Below, one piece after another: positions 42,322-50,446 of a DNA stretch of 64,000 bases. Within the stretch, counting starts at the first letter, position 1; each line of letters starts with the position of its first letter. The notes below the pieces were generated by a model. The model did not search any database, was not told where the DNA came from, and was given only the letters and a program-made list of their open reading frames with translations. Source of the stretch: Lawsonibacter faecis (GTDB lineage: Bacteria; Bacillota; Clostridia; Oscillospirales; Oscillospiraceae); NCBI RefSeq assembly GCF_014287675.1, contig NZ_JACOPQ010000001.1:372001-436000 (forward strand), in the 5' to 3' direction. The position numbers and the translations under genes are program-made.

Positions 42322-43318
42322 GGTAGTCGTGCACCTCCTCCGCCGTTACGTCCCGCTGGGCGCGGATATAGCTCAGGGCCCTGGCGGCCTCCGCGCTGTC
42401 CTCGGGCAGGCCCAGCAGCATGGAGCCAAAGGCCTTGCCGTCAATATTCCGGGTGTCCGCCCCGAGTATGTTCACCCTCACGCCGCAGTCGATGGCCAGG
42501 GAGGCGATGAGCGGCTCGTAGGAGGAGCCGCCGTTGAAGACCACTCGGACCACATGGTGGACGGGGAATTGGTCGATGGCCGCCCCGTCGGGGTAGACCA
42601 GCCTGCGGCCCGCCTCGGTCTTGGGGTTGGAGAAGACCTCCTCCACGGTGCCGGTCTCCATGACGCGGCCGTGCTCCAGCACCGCCACATGGGAGCAGAT
42701 CTCCTCCACCACCGTCATCTCATGGGTGATGACAATCACGGTGATGCCCAGGCGCTTGTTGATGTCCTGGACCAGGCGGAGGATGGAGCGGGTGGTAGTG
42801 GGGTCCAGGGCGGAGGTCGCCTCGTCGCACAGCAGGACCTTGGGGTCGCTGGCCAGGGCACGGGCGATGGCGATGCGCTGCTTCTGGCCGCCGGAGAGCT
42901 GGGCGGGATAGGAATCCGCCTTGTCGGGCAGATCCACGATGTCCAAAAGCTCCAGCGCCCGCTTCCGCGCCGCCTCCTTGGGGACGCCCGCGATCTCCAT
43001 GGGAAAGCAGATGTTCTTGAGGCAGGTGCGCTGCATGAGCAGGTTAAACTGCTGGAAGATCATGCTGATGGAGCGGCGCCTCTCCCGCAGGGCCCGGGTG
43101 CTGAGGGCCATCATGTCCTCGCCGTCGATGACCACCTGGCCCGAGGTGGGCCGCTCCAGCAGATTGATGCAGCGCACCAGGGTGGATTTGCCCGCGCCGG
43201 ACATACCCACGATGCCGTAGATATCCCCGTCGGAAATCGTCAGGTTCACGTCGTCCAAAGCGGTAAAGGTACCCTCCGCCGTGGGAAAGGTCTTCGATAG
43301 GCGTTTTATCTCAATCAC
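42314..43318 (-). CDS. metN: Methionine ABC transporter ATP-binding protein
   Basis: A 334-residue ATPase: Walker A GMSGAGKST, Q-loop MIFQQFNLL, signature LSGGQKQRIAIARAL, Walker B VLLCDEATSALD and H-loop THEM. A C-terminal NIL domain (about residues 255-325) is the site where methionine inhibits transport. GTG 43318 with AAGGAG upstream. Its promoter and a 16-codon leader ORF are described separately. Confidence 0.94.
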   Translation of the reverse strand: MIEIKRLSKTFPTAEGTFTALDDVNLTISDGDIYGIVGMSGAGKSTLVRCINLLERPTSGQVVIDGEDMMALSTRALRERRRSISMIFQQFNLLMQRTCLKNICFPMEIAGVPKEAARKRALELLDIVDLPDKADSYPAQLSGGQKQRIAIARALASDPKVLLCDEATSALDPTTTRSILRLVQDINKRLGITVIVITHEMTVVEEICSHVAVLEHGRVMETGTVEEVFSNPKTEAGRRLVYPDGAAIDQFPVHHVVRVVFNGGSSYEPLIASLAIDCGVRVNILGADTRNIDGKAFGSMLLGLPEDSAEAARALSYIRAQRDVTAEEVHDYHG

Positions 43319-43367
43319 AGCAAAGTCTCCTTCGTCTAGTTCGCTTCATATACAAAACGGCGGAGCT

Positions 43368-43418
43368 TCACATTCGCTCACCGGAGGGATAGTAGGTCCT
43401 GCATAAGGTTTTTGTCAC
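43368..43418 (-). CDS. Sixteen-codon leader ORF before metN
   Basis: GTG 43418 with AAGGAGGG seven bases upstream; product MTKTLCRTYYPSGERM, stop TGA at 43368, 50 bases before metN. It lies in a 153-base leader from the promoter at 43478-43506. The site is stronger than that of many genes here, so translation is plausible. Whether it regulates metNI (for example by stalling) is unknown. No tandem Met codons are present. Confidence 0.5.
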   Translation of the reverse strand: MTKTLCRTYYPSGERM

Positions 43419-43477
43419 GGTCCATCCCTCCTTACAGTCAGATTGTGCAGGAATACAGGCATATCAATACAGATTAG

Positions 43478-43506
43478 ATTGTATGACAAGGATTGGGGGT
43501 TGTCAA
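43478..43506 (-). promoter_or_regulatory. Consensus promoter of metNI
   Basis: TTGACA (43501-43506), 17 bases, TACAAT (43478-43483). Confidence 0.82.
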
Positions 43507-43521
43507 CCGGCAAATTTGCGG

Positions 43522-43567
43522 TATATATGAAAAGGGACATGGCATGCCATGTCCCTTTTCATATATA
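43522..43567. terminator. 46-base perfect palindrome between metN promoter and iscU
   Basis: Two 23-base arms (43522-43544, 43545-43567) are exact reverse complements with no spacer: TATATATGAAAAGGGACATG then GCA, and back. It ends the iscSU transcript from the minus strand and insulates the metN promoter. A palindrome with no loop is unusual for a plain terminator. Confidence 0.75.
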
Positions 43568-43573
43568 GAAATC

Positions 43574-43633
43574 TTAGTGCCCGCCGCCGCAGCAGCCCAC
43601 GCAGCCCTCTCCCACAATGGGGGACGGGTCGAT
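43574..43633 (-). pseudogene. Partial duplicate of the iscU 3' end
   Basis: 46 bases (43588-43633) are identical to 43789-43834 in iscU, offset 201. The fragment reads IDPSPIVGEGCVGCCGGGH then stop, versus ...GCVGCCDCCGHEH in the intact gene, so it encodes an alternative cysteine-rich tail. The structured repeat copy C lies between fragment and gene. Confidence 0.8.
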
Positions 43634-43743
43634 ATCCCCGCCCGGACAGGCCGGCGGGGACCCCGGTATTTCTATCTGCCTGGGCGGAGTGAATCCGCCC
43701 GGCATCAAGGTTTTGGCCCGCGGCAGAGGCCAAAACGCTTGGG
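43634..43743. repeat. CAAGCG/CTTGATGC structured repeat, copy C
   Basis: On plus: CCGGCGGGGACCCCGG (about 43651-43666), ATTTCTATCTGCC, hairpin GGGCGGAGTGAATCCGCCC (43682-43700), GGCATCAAGG and hairpin GTTTTGGCC/GGCCAAAAC (43710-43718, 43728-43736), CGCTTGG. The CAAGCG end faces the intact iscU and the GGGGTCC end faces the iscU tail copy. Confidence 0.8.
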
Positions 43744-43765
43744 ACGGGCATCGACCCGCCCCTTT

Positions 43766-44200
43766 TCAGTGCTCGTGTCCGCAGCAGTCGCAGCAGCCCA
43801 CGCAGCCCTCTCCCACAATGGGGGACGGGTCGATGCCCTGGCGGGTGTAGTAGTCGGCGATGGCGGCCTTGATGGCCTCCTCCGCCAAAACGGAGCAGTG
43901 GAGCTTCTGGGGGGGCAGTCCGTCCAGCGCCTCGGCCACGGCGGCGTTGGTGAGGGTGAGGGCCTCCTCGATGGTCCTGCCCTTCACCAGCTCGGTGGCC
44001 ATGGAGCTGGTGGCCACGGCGGCGCCGCAGCCAAAGGTCTTGAACTTCACATCCACGATGACCCCATCCTCAATGCGCATGGTCATCTTCATAATATCGC
44101 CGCATTTCTGATTGCCCACCTGGCCCTCGGCGTTGGGGTTTTCCACCTCGCCCACATTGCGGGGGTTGGAGAAGTGATCCATTACCTTTTCAGAGTACAT
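43766..44200 (-). CDS. iscU: Fe-S cluster scaffold protein (NifU N-terminal/IscU type)
   Basis: A 144-residue scaffold with the three ligand cysteines C33 (QKCGD), C58 (FGCGAA) and C102 (LHCS), plus D35. It assembles Fe-S clusters with IscS, whose gene lies directly upstream. The C-terminus has an extra cysteine cluster (C133, C136, C137, C139, C140; CVGCCDCCGHEH), found in several clostridial homologues. Its 3' end is partly duplicated downstream. ATG 44200 has AAAGGAA upstream. Confidence 0.93.
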   Translation of the reverse strand: MYSEKVMDHFSNPRNVGEVENPNAEGQVGNQKCGDIMKMTMRIEDGVIVDVKFKTFGCGAAVATSSMATELVKGRTIEEALTLTNAAVAEALDGLPPQKLHCSVLAEEAIKAAIADYYTRQGIDPSPIVGEGCVGCCDCCGHEH

Positions 44201-44213
44201 AAGCCGTTCCTTT

Positions 44214-44243
44214 CTCGGCGGACGGCCAATGGCCGCCCCTACA
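44214..44243. repeat. GC palindrome of the GTAGGGG(CGGCC) type
   Basis: CGGACGGCCAATGGCCGCCC followed by CTAC lies in the short iscS-iscU spacer. Similar GTAGGG-plus-palindrome units occur near 15078-15103 and, weakly, at 46848-46861, suggesting a small dispersed repeat. Confidence 0.45.
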
Positions 44244-44251
44244 GTTTGATC

Positions 44252-45418
44252 TCAGTCCTCCCAAATTGGGGACATGGCCCGCAGGCCTGCGATTACTTCC
44301 GGTATGACCTTGAGCATATAATCCACATCTTCACCCGTGTTCTCCCGGCCCAGAGAGAGGCGCACCGAGCCGTGGGCGATCTCGTGGGGCAGGCCGATGC
44401 CCAGCAGCACATGGGACGGGTCCAGGGACGCGGAGGAGCACGCGGAGCCGGAGGAGGACTGAATGCCCATTGCGTCCAGCCGCAGGAGAATGGACTCCCC
44501 CTCCACGCACTCGAAGACCAGGGAGGCGGTGCCGGGAAGCCGGTTCTCCCGGGGCCCGGTGATTTTGCAGCGGGGCACGGCGGACAGCAGCCCGTCCATC
44601 AGGCGGTCACGGAGGGCGGTCAGGCGCGCCCCCTCCCCGTCCAGATGGGCGGCGGCCTCCTTCAGCGCGGCGGCCAGCCCTACGGCGCCGGCCACGTTCT
44701 CCGTGCCGGAGCGGCGGCCCTTCTCCTGTCCGCCGCCGTGGATCAGGGGCGGCAGGCGCAGGGGCTTTCTCACATAGAGAACGCCCACGCCCCGGGGGCC
44801 GTGGAACTTGTGGCCCGAGAGGGACAGCAGATCCACGTTCCACCTGTCCACATTCACGGGAATATGGCCCACGGCCTGGACGGCGTCGGTATGGAAGAGG
44901 ACCCCCGCCTCCCGGGCGATGGCACCAATCTCGGTGACGGGCTCAATGGTGCCAATCTCGTTGTTGGCGGACATGATGGAGATGAGAATGGTGTCGGGCC
45001 GGATAGCGGCCTTCACATCCGCCGGATTCACAAAGCCCTCGCTGTCCACGCCCAGATAGGTCACCTGGAAGCCCTCGTACTTCTCCAGATACCGAAGGGT
45101 GTGGAGGATGGCGTGGTGCTCGATGGTGGAGGTGATGATGTGCCTGCCCTTCCCTCCCCGGGCCTCGGCCACGCCCCGGAGGGCCCAGTTATCGGCCTCA
45201 GTGCCGCCGGAGGTGAAGAAGATCTCGTCTGGCTTGGCGCCCAGGCACGCGGCCACCTCCGCCCGGGCGGCGTCCAAATCGGCCTTGGCCGCCTGTCCGA
45301 AGCCGTAGAGGCTTGACGGGTTGCCGAACTTCTCCTGAAAATAGGGCAGCATGGCGTTAAGAGCGGTATCGGAAAGGGCCGTGGTGGCCGCGTGGTCTGC
45401 ATAGACATTTCTCTTCAT
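44252..45418 (-). CDS. iscS: Cysteine desulfurase
   Basis: A 388-residue PLP enzyme beginning VYADHAATTALSD. It contains EADNWAL, HTDAVQAVGH, the PLP lysine in SLSGHKFHGPRG, and the persulfide cysteine in GSACSS. It donates sulfur for Fe-S clusters on IscU (next gene). Promoter at 45478-45506. Confidence 0.95.
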   Translation of the reverse strand: MKRNVYADHAATTALSDTALNAMLPYFQEKFGNPSSLYGFGQAAKADLDAARAEVAACLGAKPDEIFFTSGGTEADNWALRGVAEARGGKGRHIITSTIEHHAILHTLRYLEKYEGFQVTYLGVDSEGFVNPADVKAAIRPDTILISIMSANNEIGTIEPVTEIGAIAREAGVLFHTDAVQAVGHIPVNVDRWNVDLLSLSGHKFHGPRGVGVLYVRKPLRLPPLIHGGGQEKGRRSGTENVAGAVGLAAALKEAAAHLDGEGARLTALRDRLMDGLLSAVPRCKITGPRENRLPGTASLVFECVEGESILLRLDAMGIQSSSGSACSSASLDPSHVLLGIGLPHEIAHGSVRLSLGRENTGEDVDYMLKVIPEVIAGLRAMSPIWED

Positions 45419-45477
45419 GGATATACTCCTTTCAGACTGTGGTGCGCAATCCCCTTAATTCCTATTAGTTTACTATG

Positions 45478-45506
45478 ATTATAGATTCCTGCTCCAAGAT
45501 TGTCAA
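45478..45506 (-). promoter_or_regulatory. Consensus promoter of iscSU
   Basis: TTGACA (45501-45506), exactly 17 bases, TATAAT (45478-45483), 60 bases before iscS. An Rrf2/IscR-type site could overlap the CTATAATCATAGTAAACTAA region (inference). Confidence 0.82.
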
Positions 45507-45578
45507 GGGTTTATCCGGTTTTTTTCGTCAGTGGAATCCAAAAATTTTCCTCAGCCAAAATACTTAATGGGATTTTAA

Positions 45579-45608
45579 TTGACTTGCCCAAGTCCTCAAT
45601 GATATATA
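45579..45608 (+). promoter_or_regulatory. Promoter of the AI-2E permease gene
   Basis: TTGACT (45579-45584) and TATATA (45603-45608), 18 bases apart, 45 bases before the start codon. Confidence 0.55.
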
Positions 45609-45652
45609 TAGTAGGAAACAATCTGCAAAATATTACCGACAGGAGCGGTCAT

Positions 45653-46762
45653 ATGGACAAAAAGCTCTTCCGCAGCATTCTGTGGATTATCACCTACGCG
45701 GTGGTGCTGGTGCTGGTCATCGTGAAATTCGACGATCTGCGCGGTCTCTTCGGCACGGTGCTGGGCCTCTTCCAGCCCCTCTTCATCGGCTTTGCCATCG
45801 CCTTCGTACTCAACCGGCCCTGCCACGCCTTCTGCAGGCTCTACAGCAGGGGCCTGGATCGCACCAGGGCCAAGGGGCTCGCCCGTCCGCTGGCAGTGGC
45901 CACCTCCTACCTTCTGCTCATCGTCCTCATCGGCGCCTTCTTCTCCATCGTCCTGCCCAAGCTGGTGGAGAGCATCCAGCTCTTCCTGGGCAGCATGAAC
46001 GGCTATATGCAGAATGTCCAGGGCTGGCTCAACGCGCTGCTCTCCACCCTCCACCTGGAGACCCTGGACCTGTCCAATTTCTCCGAGCTCATCAAGACCG
46101 CCCTCAGCGGCGTGGTCAACACCCTCACCACCGCCGTGCCCCAGCTGGTCACCATCACGGGCAACATCATCTCCGTGGTGGTCACCGGTTTCCTGTCCAT
46201 CATCTTCTCGGCCTATATGCTCTCGGGAAAAGATAAGCTTCTCTCCCAGTGCCGCCGGGTGCTCAAGGCCTACGCCCCCAAGCGGGCGGCCGCCTGGGTC
46301 ACCGACGTGGTCCATCTCACGTCCGACACCTTCACTGCTTTCGTCACCGGCCAGCTGATTGAGGCCTGTATTCTGGGCGGCATGACCACCCTGGGGATGC
46401 TCTTCATCCAAGCCGACTACGCCCCCCTAATCGGCATCATCATCGGCGTGTCCGCCCTCATCCCCATGGTGGGCGCCTTCGTGGGCGGGGCGCTGTCCGC
46501 CATTCTGCTGGTTATGGTCTCCCCCGTGCGGACCCTCATCTTCCTCATCTTCCTCCTCTGCCTCCAGCAGTTCGAGGGCAACGTCATCTACCCCAGGGTG
46601 GTGGGCTCCTCCATCGGCCTGCCCGCCATCTGGGTACTCACCGCCGTCACCGTGGGCGGCGGACTGTTCCAGTTCGTTGGCATCCTGGTCAGCGTGCCCA
46701 TCGCGTCGGTGCTGTATACCCTGCTGCGGCGGAATGTCCACAAGCGGCTGGGCGAGGCATAA
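45653..46762 (+). CDS. AI-2E/PerM-family permease
   Basis: A 369-residue membrane protein with about eight helices, the TqsA/PerM-type signatures FIGFAIAFVLNRPC, GQLIEACILGGMTTLG, GVSALIPMVGAFVGG and EGNVIYPRVVGSSIGLPAIW. Family members are cation/proton antiporters or signal exporters; the substrate here is unknown. ATG 45653 with AGGAG upstream is preferred to the longer frame from 45500. Confidence 0.9.
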   Translation: MDKKLFRSILWIITYAVVLVLVIVKFDDLRGLFGTVLGLFQPLFIGFAIAFVLNRPCHAFCRLYSRGLDRTRAKGLARPLAVATSYLLLIVLIGAFFSIVLPKLVESIQLFLGSMNGYMQNVQGWLNALLSTLHLETLDLSNFSELIKTALSGVVNTLTTAVPQLVTITGNIISVVVTGFLSIIFSAYMLSGKDKLLSQCRRVLKAYAPKRAAAWVTDVVHLTSDTFTAFVTGQLIEACILGGMTTLGMLFIQADYAPLIGIIIGVSALIPMVGAFVGGALSAILLVMVSPVRTLIFLIFLLCLQQFEGNVIYPRVVGSSIGLPAIWVLTAVTVGGGLFQFVGILVSVPIASVLYTLLRRNVHKRLGEA

Positions 46763-46770
46763 TTATCTAT

Positions 46771-46809
46771 GAAAAGGGCCTCCCTGCCGACGGCAGGGAG
46801 GCCCTTTTC
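46771..46809. terminator. Bidirectional terminator
   Basis: Perfect 18-base arms GAAAAGGGCCTCCCTGCC and complement (46771-46788, 46792-46809), between the convergent permease and chromate transporter genes. Confidence 0.9.
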
Positions 46810-46865
46810 TCTCGGCTGTTCCCTATGAATGCAAGGGCCCGTAGGGGCCGTTATTATCGGGCACC

Positions 46866-47462
46866 TCACATCCGGAACAGGATACCGGCCACGGCGGACG
46901 CGGCAATGAAGACCACTGGATGGAGCTTTTTCAGCGGCCTGATTTGCAGGCAAATGAAGACGGCGGCGGCCAGCGCCACGGCTTTCCAGCTTACCACGGC
47001 TGTCAGGGCGGCAAAGCCCGTCCAGGCCGCACCGGTGAGGAGGGCGATTTTCGCCACGCCCACTCCGGCGGCGGCAATCAGCCCCGTGGAGGCGGGACGC
47101 AGGCCATAGAACACGCCGTCCACAAGCTTGCTCTGCCGGAACTTCTGCAAAAACTTTGCGATTATCAGAATGACGATTATGGACGGCGCAATCAGCCCCA
47201 GCGTGGCCGTCACGCTGCCCAGCACCTGTCCCATGGGAATCCCGGCGCGGCCCCCCACGGTGAAGCCCACATAGGTGGCCATATTCACCCCCATGGCCCC
47301 GGGAGTGGACTCGGAGACGGCGATCATGTTCGCCAGGTCCCCCGCGCCGAACCACCCGGTGGCTTCCCCCATGTGCTGGAGAAAGGGGATAGTGGCAAGG
47401 CCCCCGCCCACAGAGAAGAGGCCGACCTTAAAAAACTCGTAAAAAAGCCGCAGGAAAATCAC
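46866..47462 (-). CDS. Chromate transporter, second half (ChrA C-type)
   Basis: A 198-residue CHR-domain protein (FFKVGLFSVGGGLATIPFLQ; ESTPGAMGVNMATYVGF) with five to six helices. GTG 47462 overlaps the upstream half by four bases (GTGA). Split short-chain CHR pairs act as heterodimers transporting chromate or sulfate-like anions. Confidence 0.87.
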   Translation of the reverse strand: MIFLRLFYEFFKVGLFSVGGGLATIPFLQHMGEATGWFGAGDLANMIAVSESTPGAMGVNMATYVGFTVGGRAGIPMGQVLGSVTATLGLIAPSIIVILIIAKFLQKFRQSKLVDGVFYGLRPASTGLIAAAGVGVAKIALLTGAAWTGFAALTAVVSWKAVALAAAVFICLQIRPLKKLHPVVFIAASAVAGILFRM

Positions 47463-48037
47463 GCCTTCCACCCCCTCGCCGCGCGGACCGAAAGTCCGCA
47501 CACCCCGGCCACCACCACCAGAAACACGGGGGACACCAGGAAGGAGGCCGCCGGAGCCGCCGCAGAGATAGGCCCGGAGCAGATCGACAGCAGCAGAATT
47601 ATGAGGAACAGCATCACCGTGGGCAGGTCCTTCACGGTGGTTTTCATCAGCTTCAGCACGCTGGAGAGGATGAGGGCCGCCACGCAGGCCCGGACCCCGG
47701 CAAAGGCGTGAACCACCAGGGGGATGTCGGCAAAATTCTGCAAGAAGGCGGCGATGGCCGCAATGATGATAATGGATGGAAAGACCACGCCCAGCGTCGC
47801 CAGAATACCGCCGAACATGCCGGCCTCGGTGTACCCCACAAAGGTGGCGGTATTCACAGCGATAATGCCCGGGGTACACTGGCCCACGGCGTAGTAGTCG
47901 GCGAGCTGGTCCTCGGTGGCCCAGCCCTTTTTCTCCACCACCTCCCGCTGGAGGATGGGGAGCATGGCATACCCGCCGCCGAACGTACACACGCCGACGC
48001 GGGCGAAGGTTAAAAACAGGTCCAGATATCGATTCAT
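47459..48037 (-). CDS. Chromate transporter, first half (ChrA N-type)
   Basis: A 192-residue CHR-domain protein (FARVGVCTFGGGYAMLPILQ; GQCTPGIIAVNTATFVGY). ATG 48037 is the family start, but its ribosome site is weak (GGTGG). The first ~50 bases and leader are repeated 197 bases upstream. Partner of the next gene. Confidence 0.88.
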   Translation of the reverse strand: MNRYLDLFLTFARVGVCTFGGGYAMLPILQREVVEKKGWATEDQLADYYAVGQCTPGIIAVNTATFVGYTEAGMFGGILATLGVVFPSIIIIAAIAAFLQNFADIPLVVHAFAGVRACVAALILSSVLKLMKTTVKDLPTVMLFLIILLLSICSGPISAAAPAASFLVSPVFLVVVAGVCGLSVRAARGWKA

Positions 48038-48357
48038 GCCCAGCAGTCCACCAGCTTTCCCGCGTGTGTACGTTCTCCAAGCGTTTCGCCACCGGCGAAA
48101 CCTTGATGCGGGGGGCAATTCACTCGCCCCCCGCAGATAAAATCAGCCCCCGGGGTCCCAGCGGGCTCCCGGCCCGCAGGGATACACACGCCGATGCGGG
48201 CGAAGGTTAAAAACAGGTCCGGATATCGATTCATGCCCAGCAGTCCACCAGCTTTCCCGCGTGTGTACGTTCTCCAAGCGTTTCGCCACCGGCGAAACCT
48301 TGATGCGGGGGGCAATTCACTCGCCCCCCGCAGATAAAATCAGCCCCGGGATTCCCA
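47987..48357. repeat. 197-base tandem duplication with structured repeat copies D1 and D2
   Basis: 47987-48150 and 48184-48347 are the same sequence (two differences seen), period 197. Each unit holds the first codons of the chromate transporter, its leader, and one CAAGCG-hairpin-CTTGATGC element (hairpins 48083-48101 and 48280-48298) followed by GGGGGGCAATTCACTCGCCC. The truncated chrA start at 48184-48234 runs straight into the element's GGGGTCCC end. The rest of the 48038-48395 gap is this repeat. Confidence 0.88.
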
Positions 48358-48395
48358 GAGGACCGGCTTTTGCACCTTTCACTTTTCCTTTTTTC

Positions 48396-50321
48396 TTACT
48401 CCAGGCCCTCCAGTTCCTCCAGCCACAGCCGGGCCGACGCGTCGCTGGGCATTCGCCAGTCGCCCCTGGGGGAGAGGGTGACGGAGCCCACCTTGGGGCC
48501 GTCGGGCAGGCAGGAGCGCTTGAACTGCTGGGAGAAGAACCGGCGGTAGAAGGTCCGCAGCCACTTGAGGATGGTGGCCCGGTCGTACCGCCGGCCGAAG
48601 GCCTGCTCGGCCAGACGGAGGACCTTTCGGGGCGGAAAGGCCCAGCGGACGATATAGTAGAGGAAGAAGTCGTGGAGCTCGTAGGGCCCCACCAGGTCCT
48701 CGGTCCTCTGGGAGATCCTGCCCTCGATGGCGGGGAGCAGTTCCGGGGAGACGGGGGTGTCCAGAATGTCCTCCAGCACGTCGGAGAGGCGCTTGTCCTC
48801 CTCGGCCTTGTCCCCCGCCACATAGGACACCAAATGGCGCACCAGGGTTTTGGGGATGGACGCGTTGACGCCGTACATGGACATATGATCGCCGTTGTAG
48901 GTGGCCCAGCCCAGGGCCAGCTCGGAGAGGTCGCCGGTGCCCACCACCAGGCCGCCGTTCTGGTTGGCGATGTCCATGAGGACCTGGGTCCGCTCCCGGG
49001 CCTGGCCGTTCTCAAAGGTCACGTCGTGGTTCTCCATGGACTGGCCGATATCCTTAAAGTGCTGCTTTACCGCCTCGCCGATATCGATGCGCCGGAGGGT
49101 GGCGCCCAGGCGGCCCGCCAGCTCCACGGCGTTGTCCCGGGTGCGGTCGGTGGTACCGAAGCAGGGCATGGTGACGGCGATAATATCGCTGGCGGGACGG
49201 CTGAGCAGCTTCATCGCCACGGCGGTGATCAGAATGGCCAGGGTGGAGTCCAGCCCGCCGGAGAGTCCCACCACGGCAGTTTTGGCCCCGGTGTGCTCCA
49301 GCCGCTGCTTGAGACCCAGGGCGGCGATCTTGATGATCTCCTCGCAGCGCTCGGCCCGCTCGCCGCCGTTCTCAGGGATGAAGGGCGTGGCGGAGATATG
49401 ACGGGTCAGGGTCGTGGTGCCCGGCTCCAGGGAGAAATCCCTGGCGGAGGTCTCCCGGCCCGCGGCGGGGAACGTGTTCATCCGCCGCCGCTCATAGGCC
49501 AGCGCGTCCACATCCAGCTCGGAGACGGTGAGGCCGGTGGCAAAGCGCCGCTCGGCCAGCAGCCTCCCGTTCTCCGCAATCAGGTTGTGGCCGGTGAATA
49601 CCATGTCAGTGGTGGACTCCCCCTCCCCCGCGTCGGCGTACACATAGCCGCAGCAGAGCCGGGCGGACTGTCCGGCGGCCAGTTCCCGGCGGTAAGCGGC
49701 CTTGCCCACCGTCTCGTCGCTGGCGGAGAGATTCAAAATCAACGTGGCTCCCTCCGCCGCCAGGCGCAGGGAGGGCGGCTGGGCGGCCCAGAGATCCTCG
49801 CAGATCTCCACGCCGATGGTGAGAGCCGGCATCTCCGTGCAGCGGAACACCAGACCGGCGGAGAGGTCCACCGCCGCCTGTCCCGCGAAGGGGATGGCGC
49901 AGCCCGGCCCCCCCAGGTCCTGCCCGGAGGCAAACCAGCGGGCCTCGTGGAACTCACCGTAGTTGGGGATATGGGTCTTGGGCACCAGGCCGAGGAGCTC
50001 CCCCCTGCTGATTACCGCGGCGCAGTTGTAGAGCTTGTTCCGGTGCCGCACGGGCAGGCCCAGAGCCGTCACCATGTCCAGGTTCTTGGTGGCCTCCAGT
50101 ACGGTGGCGAGGGCCTCCTCGGCGCCCCGGAGCAGGGCGTCCTGCAAAAACAGATCGCCGCAGGTGTACCCGGTGAGGCAGAGCTCGGGCAGGGCCAGCA
50201 CCCGCACTCCCTGTGCCGCCGCCTCCCGCATCAGGTTGAAGCAGGCCTCGGCGTTGTGCCGGCAGTCCGCCACTTTGATTCTCGGCGTGCCCGCCGCCGC
50301 CTTGATAAAGCCGTCTCGCAT
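48396..50321 (-). CDS. nadE: Glutamine-dependent NAD+ synthetase
   Basis: A 641-residue two-domain enzyme. The N-terminal nitrilase-type glutaminase domain has E46 (ALPELCLTGY), Lys in PKTHIPNYGEF and Cys in VEICEDLWA. The C-terminal synthetase domain has the PP-loop VVGLSGGLDST. It converts deamido-NAD to NAD using ammonia channelled from glutamine. ATG 50321 with AAGGAGG upstream. Confidence 0.95.
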   Translation of the reverse strand: MRDGFIKAAAGTPRIKVADCRHNAEACFNLMREAAAQGVRVLALPELCLTGYTCGDLFLQDALLRGAEEALATVLEATKNLDMVTALGLPVRHRNKLYNCAAVISRGELLGLVPKTHIPNYGEFHEARWFASGQDLGGPGCAIPFAGQAAVDLSAGLVFRCTEMPALTIGVEICEDLWAAQPPSLRLAAEGATLILNLSASDETVGKAAYRRELAAGQSARLCCGYVYADAGEGESTTDMVFTGHNLIAENGRLLAERRFATGLTVSELDVDALAYERRRMNTFPAAGRETSARDFSLEPGTTTLTRHISATPFIPENGGERAERCEEIIKIAALGLKQRLEHTGAKTAVVGLSGGLDSTLAILITAVAMKLLSRPASDIIAVTMPCFGTTDRTRDNAVELAGRLGATLRRIDIGEAVKQHFKDIGQSMENHDVTFENGQARERTQVLMDIANQNGGLVVGTGDLSELALGWATYNGDHMSMYGVNASIPKTLVRHLVSYVAGDKAEEDKRLSDVLEDILDTPVSPELLPAIEGRISQRTEDLVGPYELHDFFLYYIVRWAFPPRKVLRLAEQAFGRRYDRATILKWLRTFYRRFFSQQFKRSCLPDGPKVGSVTLSPRGDWRMPSDASARLWLEELEGLE

Positions 50322-50408
50322 GAATCAAGACCTCCTTTGAGGTTAGGAACCTGAAGATGCGCAGATACAGGTTCTAAAAATGTGTCTTTATGATAACCCG
50401 ATTTGCCT

Positions 50409-50446
50409 GAAAAAGCAACATCCCCCGGTCACAGACCGGGGGATGT
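50409..50446 (-). terminator. Terminator after the S41 protease gene
   Basis: 13-base arms ACATCCCCCGGTC / GACCGGGGGATGT around ACA, followed on minus by GCTTTTT. Confidence 0.82.
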
